Translations under genes and position numbers: made by a program
Shown: positions 6,227-14,243 of the stretch, piece by piece
Numbering within the stretch: the stretch's first letter is position 1
Layout of the letters: the number at the start of each line of letters is the position of its first letter
The notes under the pieces: model-generated
Databases searched by the model: none
What the model saw: the letters and a program-made list of their open reading frames with translations, nothing else
Told to the model about the DNA's origin: nothing
Origin: Bacteroidales bacterium UBA1714
GTDB lineage: Bacteria > Bacteroidota > Bacteroidia > Bacteroidales > Paludibacteraceae
DNA: 20,368 bases
Assembly (NCBI GenBank): GCA_002317295.1
Contig: DCIY01000029.1
Span: 1-20,368 of the forward strand
Direction of reading: 5' to 3'

Positions 6227-6835
6227 ATGAATTTATTCATTGACATGGGTGGCGTCCTGATGCACCACAATCTGCCGGGCTGTTTGGCTGCCTTGCGCGA
6301 GCATATGAGTGACGAGGCAATGGCGCGTGTGTTGGGTATGTTGCCCAATGCCGAAGGATTGCCCAATAGCATGATGGAGCAGTTTGAGCGGGGAGAGGTG
6401 GACGAACCCACCTTTGTGTCGCGTCTGATTGCGGGAATGCATACTCCGGTGTCGCGTGAAGAAGTGGTGCGGATATGGAATATCATGCATGCCGGAATCC
6501 CCGAAGAGTCGTTGGATTTGCTTCGCCGTTACGCGGATGCGGGTCATCATCTGTATCTGTTATCCAACAGCAATCCCATTCATGAGCGCGATATCCTGAC
6601 CCATTATGATATGTCGTGTTTTGAATACCTGTTTTTTTCCCATCGCATGCATGTGCACAAGCCCGAACGCAGGATGTACGAGCAGGTGTGCGAATACTTA
6701 AAGGAGCATCATCGGGCGGATGATGTCACCGTGTTTGTGGATGATATTGCGATGAATCGCGAAGTGGGAGAATCGTTTGGTTGGATTACTTTCGATGGCT
6801 TAGACGCTTTGCAACGTGCTTACCCCCTTGCATAA
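6227..6835 (+). CDS. HAD-superfamily phosphatase (YihX-like)
   Basis: 202 aa cytoplasmic hydrolase. All four HAD motifs are visible: FIDMGGVLM (4-12, nucleophile Asp6), LLSNSN (111-116, motif II Ser113), HKPERRMYEQV (144-154, Lys145) and VFVDDIAMN (169-177, Asp172/Asp173). The second motif I aspartate is Gly8 (DxG rather than DxD), which is common in the FDLGGVL-type subgroup. The helical segment between motifs I and II fits a class I cap. It probably removes phosphate from a sugar phosphate or nucleotide, as YihX does for glucose-1-phosphate, but specificity cannot be read. It lies 77 nt after the kinase-RapZ gene on the same strand, so a role beside that kinase is possible. Its last 50 bases overlap the 3' end of the transporter gene on the other strand. 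Confidence 0.85.
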   Translation: MNLFIDMGGVLMHHNLPGCLAALREHMSDEAMARVLGMLPNAEGLPNSMMEQFERGEVDEPTFVSRLIAGMHTPVSREEVVRIWNIMHAGIPEESLDLLRRYADAGHHLYLLSNSNPIHERDILTHYDMSCFEYLFFSHRMHVHKPERRMYEQVCEYLKEHHRADDVTVFVDDIAMNREVGESFGWITFDGLDALQRAYPLA

Positions 6836-7688
6836 TCACCACGGTAACTGCTCCGACAATCAGTAAGATACCGATGGCCGTTCTCCAGGTCATGGGTTCA
6901 TGAAATACACTTACCCCAATAATCACCGCCGTAATCGGTTCGAGGGCGCCCAAAATAGATGTTTTGGTGCTGCCTATGGCGTGCACGGCAATGGTGGTAA
7001 ATACAAAACTGATACCCGTGGTGCACAGCGATAAACCGACACAGTTGCCCCAACCGCTCCAACCTGTGGGAAGCGTCAATGCCTCGTAAAACCGCAGGCA
7101 AAGACCGTAGCAGATGGAGGAAATCAAAATGACATAGAAGGTGATTTTGATGCTGTTCATTTTGCCCACATTGCTGGTGTTGACTCCGACCAGATAGATG
7201 GCGTAGGTGAGGGCAGAAACGACCACGAGCAAGACGCCGGTCAGGCTCAGGCAGGTGCCGTTGCCCCGATAGTAGAGCAAGAGTACGCCCACAAAGGCCA
7301 CCACGAGGCAGGTGGCAATTTTCCAACCCAAGTGTTCATGAAAACAAAATCCCATGATGATGGCCGTCATGATGGGGTAGATAAACAGAATGGTGGAGGC
7401 CACGCCTGCATCCATGTACTTGTAACTGAGAAACAGCGATAACGAACTGACAGCCATTAAGATACCGATGATGATGAGTGTGGGCAATTCGCTCCATTTG
7501 AGACGAAACGAAATCTTCTTCAACCCCATCAGCAGCGCCAGACACGGCACGCACATCAGGTAACGCAAAAACAACACCGAACTGGGGTTCATGCCATCGG
7601 CATACAATGGCAGGGCAAAGAGCGGATTGAGACCATATGCTGCGGCTCCAATGGCTCCAAACAGATATCCTTTGGTTTGTGATGTCAT
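6786..7688 (-). CDS. EamA/DMT-family inner-membrane transporter
   Basis: 300 aa with about ten hydrophobic helices and two tandem EamA (DUF6) halves, the plan of the drug/metabolite transporter superfamily. Recognisable family features are an opening GYLFGAIGAAAYGLNPLFALPLY, LFLRYL after the second helix, and in the second half LGALEPITAVIIGVSVFHEPMT, which corresponds to the repeated 'ExP...G' signature. It should export or import a small metabolite; the substrate is unknown. The start is the ATG at 7688, preceded by its promoter; a longer frame reaching 7796 would read through that promoter. The final residues VAKRLSHRK are encoded in the 50-bp convergent overlap with the HAD gene. Confidence 0.85.
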   Translation of the reverse strand: MTSQTKGYLFGAIGAAAYGLNPLFALPLYADGMNPSSVLFLRYLMCVPCLALLMGLKKISFRLKWSELPTLIIIGILMAVSSLSLFLSYKYMDAGVASTILFIYPIMTAIIMGFCFHEHLGWKIATCLVVAFVGVLLLYYRGNGTCLSLTGVLLVVVSALTYAIYLVGVNTSNVGKMNSIKITFYVILISSICYGLCLRFYEALTLPTGWSGWGNCVGLSLCTTGISFVFTTIAVHAIGSTKTSILGALEPITAVIIGVSVFHEPMTWRTAIGILLIVGAVTVVIMQGGKHVAKRLSHRK

Positions 7689-7703
7689 CTTGTTTTCAGC
7701 GTG

Positions 7704-7734
7704 CAAAAGTACTGCTTTTTTGGCACATGTGCAA
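7704..7734 (-). promoter_or_regulatory. Promoter of the EamA transporter gene
   Basis: Minus strand -33 TTG (7732-7734), 20-nt spacer, -7 TACTTTTG (7704-7711). The extended -33 is TTGCACATGTGCCA and contains the perfect palindrome GCACATGTGC. The start codon follows after about 15 nt. Confidence 0.8.
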
Positions 7735-7735
7735 G

Positions 7736-7752
7736 ACAAATTATAAATTTGT
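7736..7752. promoter_or_regulatory. Candidate operator: 17-bp palindrome between two divergent promoters
   Basis: ACAAATT-ATA-AATTTGT, a perfect inverted repeat of 7+3+7. It lies between the -33 box of the transporter promoter (ends 7734) and the -33 box of the C_GCAxxG_C_C gene (starts 7762). Symmetric sites of this size usually bind a dimeric regulator. No regulator gene is present in the window. Confidence 0.5.
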
Positions 7753-7761
7753 GACCAAAAA

Positions 7762-7793
7762 TTTGCATAAATCATTTTTTTTGTGTAATTTTG
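7762..7793 (+). promoter_or_regulatory. Promoter of the C_GCAxxG_C_C gene and the following gene run
   Basis: -33 TTTG (7762-7765) extended as TTTGCATAAATCA, 20-nt spacer, -7 TAATTTTG (7786-7793), leader of about 20 nt to the ATG at 7819. No other TAnnTTTG promoter was found in the gaps before 20281, so this may drive a very long transcript. Confidence 0.8.
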
Positions 7794-7818
7794 CAAGCAA
7801 ATTTTAATTAGGCGTACT

Positions 7819-8286
7819 ATGACCCAAGAGGAAATCGAAAAACGGGTAGAGCGAGCGAAGGAGCTTTTTCATCATGGATACAACTGCAGCCAATCGGTGG
7901 TGGCCTCATGTGCGGATTTGTTCGGCATGGATGAGGCCCTTGCCCTGCGTATGTCGGCGTCGTTTGGCGGTGGCATCGGACGCATGCGTCAGACCTGCGG
8001 TGCGGCATGTGGGATGTTTATGTTGGAAGGTTTGGTGAGCGGGTCTGCGACACCGGATGCTCAGGCCAAGGCGAATAACTATGCACAGGTGCAGGAATTG
8101 GCGCAACGGTTTCGTGAGCAGCATGGCAGCATCATTTGTGCCGAGTTATTGGGGCTGGCCCAACCGACGATAACGCCTACGCCCGAAGCGCGCACCAGCG
8201 AGTACTACCACAAGCGCCCTTGTGTGGAAATGGTGGGGGATGCGGTGAGGATTTTTTTAATGCACGGCCAAAAGCCGAAGGCTTAA
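7819..8286 (+). CDS. C_GCAxxG_C_C family putative redox protein
   Basis: 155 aa soluble protein of the C_GCAxxG_C_C family (PF09719), small cysteine-rich proteins often found beside redox or metal genes. Conserved features: YNCSQSVV (21-28, Cys23), Cys31, SFGGGIGRMRQTCGAACGMFM (48-68, Cys60 and Cys64), IICAELLG (Cys107) and RPCVEMV (Cys135). The cysteine pattern suggests a metal or Fe-S site or a disulfide-based activity; no activity is established to my knowledge. It is the first gene of the rightward run and has its own promoter. Its stop codon TAA (8284-8286) lies in an AGGCTTA tandem repeat, and the last residues KPKA are partly repeat-encoded. Confidence 0.8.
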   Translation: MTQEEIEKRVERAKELFHHGYNCSQSVVASCADLFGMDEALALRMSASFGGGIGRMRQTCGAACGMFMLEGLVSGSATPDAQAKANNYAQVQELAQRFREQHGSIICAELLGLAQPTITPTPEARTSEYYHKRPCVEMVGDAVRIFLMHGQKPKA

Positions 8287-8320
8287 GGCTTAAGGCTTAA
8301 TGCAGAATGCAGAATGCAGA
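8279..8320 (+). repeat. AGGCTTA and ATGCAGA tandem repeats across a stop-to-start gap
   Basis: Three AGGCTTA units (8279-8299) include the TAA stop of the preceding gene. Three ATGCAGA units follow (8299-8320) and contain an in-frame ATG (8300) that would add MQNAECRIQKN to the SIMPL protein. The 7-bp unit is almost the same as AGGCTAA at 14230-14257. Confidence 0.85.
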
Positions 8321-8332
8321 ATTCAAAAAAAT

Positions 8333-9022
8333 ATGGAAAATAAAAACATTGTAGCAGCTGCAGTGATTGCGGCAGGAATGGCCCTGATGGGCTGGTTTAT
8401 GTATGAAGGTATTCATCAGTTGGCGCAACGCAATGATACCGTCACAGTCAAAGGATTATCCACGCAGGATGTTCAGGCCGATTATGTCGTTTGGCCGTTG
8501 AACTACTCATTGCAGGGTAATGATCTCAAACTGCTCTATGCGCAATTGTCTCAAACGACCGAGCAGGTGCGTGCCTTTCTGATCAGCAAGGGATTTGAAG
8601 AAGCCGATTTGCGTCAGGGAACGACCAATGTGAACGACCAATGGGCCAGTTACTATGACCGTCGTCCCGATTATCATTATTCGCTCTCCACTTCCATTGT
8701 CGTTTCGACCGCCAAGGTGGAACGGGTGTTGGCTACCCAGAGCGCTCAGGCGGAGCTGTTGAGTCAGGGCGTGATTCTCAATTCGTACGAATGGAGCACC
8801 AATTATCAGTTTAACGGCCTGAATGAGATTAAGCCTCAGATGATCGAAGAGGCCACGCAGAACGCCCGTGCCGTAGCGCAGAAGTTTGCCGATGATTCTC
8901 ACAGCCGTTTGGGCCGTATTCGTCACGCCAATCAGGGACAGTTCAGCGTGGAGACCGATCAGTTCCAACCCTGGGTGAAACATGTGAGAGTGGTGACAAC
9001 CATTGATTTTGCATTGAAATGA
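8333..9022 (+). CDS. SIMPL (DUF541) domain protein, membrane-anchored
   Basis: 229 aa. The ATG at 8333 gives MENKNIVAAAVIAAGMALMGWFMYEGI, a single N-terminal membrane segment (about residues 5-27), then DTVTVKGLSTQDVQADYVVWPL, the typical first strand of SIMPL domains, and the later REEATQNAR-like helix (IEEATQNARAVAQKFADDS). The domain faces the periplasm. SIMPL proteins include periplasmic stress proteins and the signalling associate SIMPL; their biochemical role is not settled. An upstream ATG at 8300 lies in a tandem repeat and adds only repeat-encoded residues, so I prefer 8333. The last four bases, ATGA, overlap the start of the next gene, suggesting translational coupling. Confidence 0.85.
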   Translation: MENKNIVAAAVIAAGMALMGWFMYEGIHQLAQRNDTVTVKGLSTQDVQADYVVWPLNYSLQGNDLKLLYAQLSQTTEQVRAFLISKGFEEADLRQGTTNVNDQWASYYDRRPDYHYSLSTSIVVSTAKVERVLATQSAQAELLSQGVILNSYEWSTNYQFNGLNEIKPQMIEEATQNARAVAQKFADDSHSRLGRIRHANQGQFSVETDQFQPWVKHVRVVTTIDFALK

Positions 9023-10362
9023 ATTCGTATTTTTTAGCCATTATCGGCGGAGGCCCTGCGGGGTATACCGCTGCAGAAAAAGCCGCCAAGGCGGGCAAGC
9101 AGGTGGTGCTGTTTGAACAGGACAGTCTGGGCGGAACATGTCTGAATGTGGGATGCATCCCCACCAAGACCCTGTTGTACAGTGCCAAACAGTATTATAA
9201 TGCCATTCATGGGGATAAGTATGGGGTGACGGCAGACAATGTGCGGTTTGATTATGCCAAGATGGTGCAACGCAAACAACGCGTGGTGCGCAAGTTGGTG
9301 GCCGGCATACGTGCGCGATTGAATATGGAAAACTGCACGGTCGTGACGGGCGTTGCCCAAGTGGTTAGCCGTTCGGACGAAAGGGTGGTAGTGGCTTGTG
9401 GTGATACCCAATACACGGCCGATAACCTGCTCATATGTACCGGTTCGTCCACATTTATGCCTCCCATTCCGGGTTTGCAAAACAACGAACATGTATGGGA
9501 TTCGACGGCAGCGCTGGAATCGAAAGAACTGCCTGCCTCCATTGCCATTGTGGGTGGAGGGGTGATTGGAATGGAGTTTGCCACCTTGTACAGCGAATTA
9601 GGTGTGCCAGTGACCATCATAGAGGCCTTGCCTACGATACTGGCCAATATAGAACCGGATATTGTGGCCTATGTGCAGGAGCAGTATATCAAACGCGGGG
9701 TGCGCATTTTGACCCAAACCAGGGTGATGAGCATCGATGCCGATGGCACCCTTCAAGCCCAGGCGCAAGACCAGGAGGTGGAAGTGAAAGCGGACAAGAT
9801 TCTCGTGTGTGTGGGTCGCCGTGCCAACCTTCGCGGGTTGGAAGCCCTGACGGAGCTGGAATATGAACGGGGAGCCATTGTGGTGGACGATTTTATGAAA
9901 ACCAATTTGCCCAATGTCTATGCCGCAGGAGATGTGACCGGTAAGATCATGCTGGCCCATGTGGCTTCGCGTCAGGCAGAAGTGGCCATAGGCAGAATGC
10001 TGAAACAGATTCCGTTGCAACGCATTGCCTACAACGCCATTCCAAGTGTGGTGTACACCAATCCGGAAATAGCCTGTGTGGGCATTGGCGAAAGTCAAAT
10101 GGATTGTGATATCCATACCTTACCCATGACCTACAGCGGACGTTTTGTGGCTGAGAATGAAGGGGAAACGGGACTGTGCAAGATGTTGGTGGATAAGAAA
10201 ACGCGCAGTGTGATGGGGGTACATATGGTGGGTAACCCTTGTTCGGAATTTGTGGCTGCGGCTTCGTTTGCCGTGAGAATGGGTTATACCGTTCCGGAGT
10301 TTCAACAGGTGGTGTTCCCGCATCCTACAGTAAGTGAGATATTAAAAGAAGTGCTGGTATGA
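9019..10362 (+). CDS. lpdA: Dihydrolipoamide dehydrogenase
   Basis: 447 aa FAD-disulfide oxidoreductase, the E3 component that reoxidises dihydrolipoyl groups of 2-oxoacid dehydrogenase or glycine-cleavage complexes with NAD+. Domains: FAD-binding Rossmann fold IIGGGPAGYTAA (8-19), redox disulfide GGTCLNVGCIPTK (38-50, Cys41 and Cys46), NAD-binding IAIVGGGVIGMEFATLYSELG, second FAD motif VYAAGDVTG, and a C-terminal dimer domain ending HPTVSE (435-440) with the catalytic His435-Glu440 pair. This combination separates it from mercuric or glutathione reductases. It starts in a 4-bp ATGA overlap with the SIMPL gene and ends in another with nadA. No E1, E2 or lipoate genes are in the window, so it appears to be an orphan E3 serving complexes encoded elsewhere. 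Confidence 0.93.
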   Translation: MNSYFLAIIGGGPAGYTAAEKAAKAGKQVVLFEQDSLGGTCLNVGCIPTKTLLYSAKQYYNAIHGDKYGVTADNVRFDYAKMVQRKQRVVRKLVAGIRARLNMENCTVVTGVAQVVSRSDERVVVACGDTQYTADNLLICTGSSTFMPPIPGLQNNEHVWDSTAALESKELPASIAIVGGGVIGMEFATLYSELGVPVTIIEALPTILANIEPDIVAYVQEQYIKRGVRILTQTRVMSIDADGTLQAQAQDQEVEVKADKILVCVGRRANLRGLEALTELEYERGAIVVDDFMKTNLPNVYAAGDVTGKIMLAHVASRQAEVAIGRMLKQIPLQRIAYNAIPSVVYTNPEIACVGIGESQMDCDIHTLPMTYSGRFVAENEGETGLCKMLVDKKTRSVMGVHMVGNPCSEFVAAASFAVRMGYTVPEFQQVVFPHPTVSEILKEVLV

Positions 10363-11288
10363 GTATACAGGAAGAAATACGCCAATTGGCCAAGGCCAAG
10401 AACGCTGTGATCATGGCGCACTATTATTGTGAGAACGAGGTGCAGGATGTGGCCGATGTGATAGGAGACTCTTTGGCTCTGGCCCAAAAAGCCGCCCAAA
10501 CGGATGCCGATATCATTGTGATGTGTGGGGTGCATTTTATGGCGGAAACGGCTGCTATCCTCTGTCCCAACAAGAAAGTGCTCATTCCCGATGCCACCGC
10601 CGGATGCTCGTTGGCGGACAGTTGTTCGGCGCAGGAACTGGCGCAGTTTAAGCAGCAGCATCCTCAGACGTTGGTCATTTCGTATGTCAATACATCGGCC
10701 GATGTCAAGGCGCTGAGTGATGTGGTGGTGACCAGCAGCAATGCGCTCAAGATTGTCCACCAGATGCCTCAGGATGCCGAACTGTTGTTTGGTCCGGATG
10801 CGAATTTGGGAGCGTATATCAATAAGCAGACTCATCGCCAAATGATGCTTTGGCATGGCGGATGTCATGTGCATGGCCGTTTTTCGGCGCAGCAGTTGAT
10901 GGCCATCAAGGCGCAATACCCGCAGGCACCGGTGCTGGCGCATCCGGAGTGTGGAAAAGATATTCTGGACCTCAGTGATGTGATTGGTTCCACCCAAGCG
11001 CTGCTCAGTTATGTGCAACAACATCCCGAGATACCTGCGTTTGTGATTGCCACCGAACCGGGGGTCATTCATAAGATGCAGCAGGCTCATCCCAAGGCGC
11101 AGTTGATTGCGGTGCCTTATGTGGATGAAAACGGCATGGTACGTTGTAACCAATGTGAGTACATGCGCCAGAACACGCTGGTCAAATTGCGTGACTGTTT
11201 ACGCAATGAAGCGCCGCAAGTGACGGTGGATGCCGATGTGGCCCAAAAGGCCTTGGTGCCCATTCAAAGAATGCTCAGCCTCTCGTGA
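10359..11288 (+). CDS. nadA: Quinolinate synthase A
   Basis: 309 aa cytoplasmic [4Fe-4S] enzyme of de novo NAD synthesis; it condenses iminoaspartate with dihydroxyacetone phosphate to quinolinate. Three cluster cysteines fit the family: Cys83 in AGCSLADSC, Cys169 in WHGGCHVH, and Cys266 in CNQCEYM. MAHYYC (19-24), GDSLALAQ and MCGVHFMAETA are further signatures. The length matches the short NadA form of Thermotoga type. It overlaps lpdA by four bases. The usual partners nadB and nadC are absent from this window. The TGA stop (11286-11288) sits in the first unit of a 14-bp tandem repeat. Confidence 0.95.
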   Translation: MSIQEEIRQLAKAKNAVIMAHYYCENEVQDVADVIGDSLALAQKAAQTDADIIVMCGVHFMAETAAILCPNKKVLIPDATAGCSLADSCSAQELAQFKQQHPQTLVISYVNTSADVKALSDVVVTSSNALKIVHQMPQDAELLFGPDANLGAYINKQTHRQMMLWHGGCHVHGRFSAQQLMAIKAQYPQAPVLAHPECGKDILDLSDVIGSTQALLSYVQQHPEIPAFVIATEPGVIHKMQQAHPKAQLIAVPYVDENGMVRCNQCEYMRQNTLVKLRDCLRNEAPQVTVDADVAQKALVPIQRMLSLS

Positions 11289-11357
11289 AACCATTCTCGT
11301 GAAACCATTATCGTGAAACCCTTATCGTGAAACCAATCTCGTGAGCGTAGCGAACCA
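11283..11357 (+). repeat. 14-bp TCGTGAAACCATTA tandem repeat bridging nadA and mnmA
   Basis: Four clear units at 11283, 11297, 11311 and 11325, then a diverged fifth, TCGTGAGCGTAGCGAACC. Unit 1 contains the nadA stop codon; unit 5 contains the GTG start of mnmA. The TGAGCGTAGCGAAC piece recurs in reverse complement at 250-264. Confidence 0.9.
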
Positions 11358-12354
11358 AAATCATATATTATTGGCGATGTCGGGCGGAATAGACAGTACC
11401 GCGGCGGCGATGATGCTCTTGGAACAAGGGTATCAGGTCGTTGGGTGCACCTTTCGCACACGCTACACGAAGGACGAATCGGTTGTTCGGGCGGTGGAAT
11501 TGGCTCGTCAATTGGGTATCACACACCATATAGTGGACTATTCGGAGGAGTTTGATGCGCAGGTGGTGCACTACTTTCGTGCGGAATATCTGGCCGGTCG
11601 CACACCCAATCCGTGTGTGATGTGCAATCGAGTGATTAAGTTTGGCGCCTTAATGGATCAAGCCCATCGGTTAGGATGTGATACCATCGCCACCGGACAC
11701 TATGCACGCATACGCGACCATCGTTTGTGTCGAGCAGCGGATCGGGCCAAGGACCAAACCTATTTCCTGTGGCAGGTGGATGCTTCGCTGTATGACCATA
11801 TATTGTTCCCGTTGGGCGATTATACCAAGGAGCAGATTCGTGCCTACCTCATGGAGCATGGTATGACCACGTTGGCTCAACAGGGGGAAAGTCAGGATAT
11901 CTGTTTTATCGAATCGGATTATCGTTCGTTCCTCAACCTGCCCGACCAACGAGGCGATTATGTCGATGCCAACGGTCAGGTATTGGGTCAGCATATCGGA
12001 TATACGCATTACACGATTGGTCAGCGCAAAGGGTTGGGTATTGCCTTAGGCAGTCCTGCTTTTGTCACGCAGATTGATGCTGCCGCCAATCGGGTGACAT
12101 TGGGCAGTCATGATGATTTGTATACACACGAGGTGCGAATGCGCGATTGGCGATTTGACGGAGATGCTTCGCAGTCCATTATGGCACAGATTCGATATCG
12201 CAGTGTACCGACTCAGGCGCATTGGGTGTGGAACGAACAGCAACCCGAAAGGGCGATGTTGCAGTTTGACGAACCCGTTTGGGCGGTGACTCCGGGGCAG
12301 AGTGTGGTGATGTATCAGGAGGATATTTTAGTAGGAGGAGGCGTGATTGAATAA
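11341..12354 (+). CDS. mnmA: tRNA-specific 2-thiouridylase
   Basis: 337 aa cytoplasmic enzyme that activates U34 of Lys, Glu and Gln tRNAs with ATP and inserts sulfur. Features: PP-loop LAMSGGIDST (11-20), TPNPCVMCNRVIKFG (88-102) with catalytic Cys92, and SQDICFI (184-190) with Cys188, the second sulfur-relay cysteine; then GDYVD and HIGYTHYTIGQRKGLG, the family's central signature. The C-terminal beta domain is complete. The start must be GTG at 11341: a TGA in the same frame lies at 11314-11316, no ATG occurs before the PP-loop, and the usual family start is a few residues before LAMSGG. The start codon is within a 14-bp tandem repeat. It overlaps the MATE gene by eight bases. Confidence 0.93.
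   Translation: MSVANQNHILLAMSGGIDSTAAAMMLLEQGYQVVGCTFRTRYTKDESVVRAVELARQLGITHHIVDYSEEFDAQVVHYFRAEYLAGRTPNPCVMCNRVIKFGALMDQAHRLGCDTIATGHYARIRDHRLCRAADRAKDQTYFLWQVDASLYDHILFPLGDYTKEQIRAYLMEHGMTTLAQQGESQDICFIESDYRSFLNLPDQRGDYVDANGQVLGQHIGYTHYTIGQRKGLGIALGSPAFVTQIDAAANRVTLGSHDDLYTHEVRMRDWRFDGDASQSIMAQIRYRSVPTQAHWVWNEQQPERAMLQFDEPVWAVTPGQSVVMYQEDILVGGGVIE
12333..12349 (+). promoter_or_regulatory. Strong Shine-Dalgarno site before a TTG start
   Basis: AGGAGG (12333-12338) lies eight nt before TTG (12347-12349), inside the end of mnmA. An in-frame TGA at 12344-12346 excludes any earlier start for the MATE protein. Such a full Shine-Dalgarno match is uncommon in this window. Confidence 0.7.
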
Positions 12355-13696
12355 GCAGATACTCAAATTGGCTTTTCCCAGTATACTGGCGAATATCACC
12401 ATTCCGATTGTCGGACTGGTGGATATGGCTATTGCGGGTCATATAGCCGATGCTGCGGCCATTGGAGGAATTGCCATTGGCACCATGCTTTTCGATTTGC
12501 TGTATTGGAATTTTGGTTTCTTGCGCGTGGGCACGTCCGGAATGACGGCGCAGGCTTATGGACGCGGAGACATGGTGGAGTGTGCAGGTCAGTTGACGCA
12601 TGCCTTGGAGATTGCTTTGGGCGGTGCCTTTTTGATTTTGCTGATTCAGTGGGGATTTGTTTCATTAGCGTTGGATTTTGTTCCCTGTTCGGATCAGGCG
12701 GCTGAGGCTGCCCGTCAATATTTTTTGGTGCGTGTTTGGGCCGCTCCGGCCACGTTGTCGATGTTTGCCCTAAAAGGTTGGTTTATTGGCATGCAGGATA
12801 CCATTAGTCCGATGATTTGTGATATCATCATCAATGTGGTGAATGTGATTGCCAGTTACGGGTTGGCGGTGATGACTCCGCTGGGTGTTGTGGGGGTTGC
12901 TTATGGAACGGTGATTGCCCAGTTTACGGGTCTGTTGGCTGCCTCTGTCATTTTGCTGACCAAGTACCGTGCGTTCTTCCGCATATTGGATACCACATTA
13001 TACGACTTATTGCGCTCGTTTGACAAGCGCATCTTTGTGATGAATCGGGATTTATTTATTCGTTCATTGTGTTTCATGGTCATTTATATCGGTTATACCT
13101 CATTATCCTCCCGTTATGGTGACGAAGCGTTGGCTGCGAGCAGTCTGGTGATGAAACTGTTCATGTTGTTCTCGTACTTCATTGACGGTTTTGCCTATGC
13201 GGGTGAGGCGCTGATCGGTAAAACGTTTGGTCGTATTCAGATTGGGCTGATGGATGCACAGAACAGGGAGATTGGTCGTTTGGTGTGGCGGTTGATGCTT
13301 TGGTGTGGGGTAGTGGCGGTCGGATTTACGTTGGTTTTTCTGTTATGGGGAACGGATCTGATGCACCTGTTGTGGCCGGGAAGCGAGCAGACGCTGATGT
13401 ATTTTGATTATCGTCCCTGGCTGATTGCCATGCCGTTGTTGGCCGCTCCCGCCTTTATGTGGGACGGCATTTATGTAGGGGCTACGGCTGGAAAAGATAT
13501 CCGAAACGGCATGATCATCAGTGCGATAGCGTTTGTGATTACCTATGTATTGTTGCAATCAACTTGTGGCATCTTAGCGGTGATGTTTGCTTATTTTGCC
13601 CATTTGATTGCTCGAGATATTTATTTGACATTATTATGGAGGAGAACCTATGTTAGACAAATTGGTCAACCGCCCTTGGAAGGTGTTGGAAAGTAA
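12347..13696 (+). CDS. MATE-family efflux transporter (DinF-like)
   Basis: 449 aa inner-membrane protein with about twelve hydrophobic helices in two halves, the MATE plan; these exporters use sodium or proton gradients to expel cationic drugs or metabolites. MNKQILKLAFPSILANITIPIVGLVDMAIAGHI at the start (given here as MNKQILKLAFPSILANITIP onward) is the classic helix 1 of DinF-type MATE proteins and supports the TTG start at 12347. Further signatures are FLRVGTSGMTAQAYGRGD and, in the second half, FAYAGEALIGKTFGR. It overlaps mnmA by 8 bp upstream and the NUDIX gene by 47 bp downstream, which implies co-translation in one transcript. The substrate is unknown. Confidence 0.9.
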   Translation: MNKQILKLAFPSILANITIPIVGLVDMAIAGHIADAAAIGGIAIGTMLFDLLYWNFGFLRVGTSGMTAQAYGRGDMVECAGQLTHALEIALGGAFLILLIQWGFVSLALDFVPCSDQAAEAARQYFLVRVWAAPATLSMFALKGWFIGMQDTISPMICDIIINVVNVIASYGLAVMTPLGVVGVAYGTVIAQFTGLLAASVILLTKYRAFFRILDTTLYDLLRSFDKRIFVMNRDLFIRSLCFMVIYIGYTSLSSRYGDEALAASSLVMKLFMLFSYFIDGFAYAGEALIGKTFGRIQIGLMDAQNREIGRLVWRLMLWCGVVAVGFTLVFLLWGTDLMHLLWPGSEQTLMYFDYRPWLIAMPLLAAPAFMWDGIYVGATAGKDIRNGMIISAIAFVITYVLLQSTCGILAVMFAYFAHLIARDIYLTLLWRRTYVRQIGQPPLEGVGK

Positions 13697-14243
13697 GAAC
13701 ATACTCAAAATTGGTCCTTGGTTATCCGTTCGTGGGGAGCATGTACAAATGCCCAACGGACGAGTTATTGATTCGTGGTTTACGTTGGAGTTTCCCAATT
13801 GGGTCAGTGTGATTGCAGAAACGACGGATGGCCGGTTGGTGATGATAGATCAATACCGTCATGGTATAGGTCAGACCCGTTATGAGATTGTGGCCGGAGT
13901 GATTGACGAAGGCGAAACGCCATTGCATGCAGCCCAGCGGGAGTTGTTGGAAGAAACCGGATTTGGTGGGGGAGAGTGGAGTGAGTTTATGGTGCTGTCG
14001 CCCAATACCTCCAACCACAACAACCTCAGTTATACGTTTTTGGCCAAGGGTGTCACATTGATTCAACCCCAACATCAGGAAGCCACAGAGGATATTCATG
14101 TGCATGTGGCGGATAAAGAAGATGTGCGGGAATTGGTGATGCAGGGCGGTGTGCTTCAGGCGCTGCATGCGGCTCCGCTGCTGAAGTATTTTTTAATGGA
14201 GGCCCCCTCCGACTCCCCCTGTAGGGGAGAGGCTAAAGGCTAA
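13650..14243 (+). CDS. NUDIX hydrolase, ADP-ribose pyrophosphatase type
   Basis: 197 aa cytoplasmic hydrolase of nucleoside diphosphates linked to another group. A complete Nudix box GX5EX7REUXEEXG runs from Gly83 to Gly104 (GVIDEGE, then RELLEETG). The N-terminal part (LSVRGEHVQMPNGRVIDSW, QYRHGIGQTRYEIVAG) is typical of ADP-ribose/ADP-sugar pyrophosphatases. The ATG at 13650 lies 5 nt after GGAGGAG (13638-13644), inside the end of the MATE gene; later ATGs would cut off conserved residues. The domain ends near LKYFL (about residue 182); the remaining 15 residues, MEAPSDSPCRGEAKG, are encoded by a dispersed C-rich repeat and AGGCTAA units, and the TAA stop lies in the repeat. Confidence 0.9.
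   Translation: MLDKLVNRPWKVLESKNILKIGPWLSVRGEHVQMPNGRVIDSWFTLEFPNWVSVIAETTDGRLVMIDQYRHGIGQTRYEIVAGVIDEGETPLHAAQRELLEETGFGGGEWSEFMVLSPNTSNHNNLSYTFLAKGVTLIQPQHQEATEDIHVHVADKEDVRELVMQGGVLQALHAAPLLKYFLMEAPSDSPCRGEAKG

Noticed and set aside
7689..7796. N-terminal extension of the EamA transporter to 7796
   Set aside because: It would read through its own promoter, the candidate operator and the opposing promoter.
11289..11340. Riboswitch or leader RNA before mnmA
   Set aside because: The gap is only 52 nt and is a simple 14-bp tandem repeat, with no known riboswitch fold.
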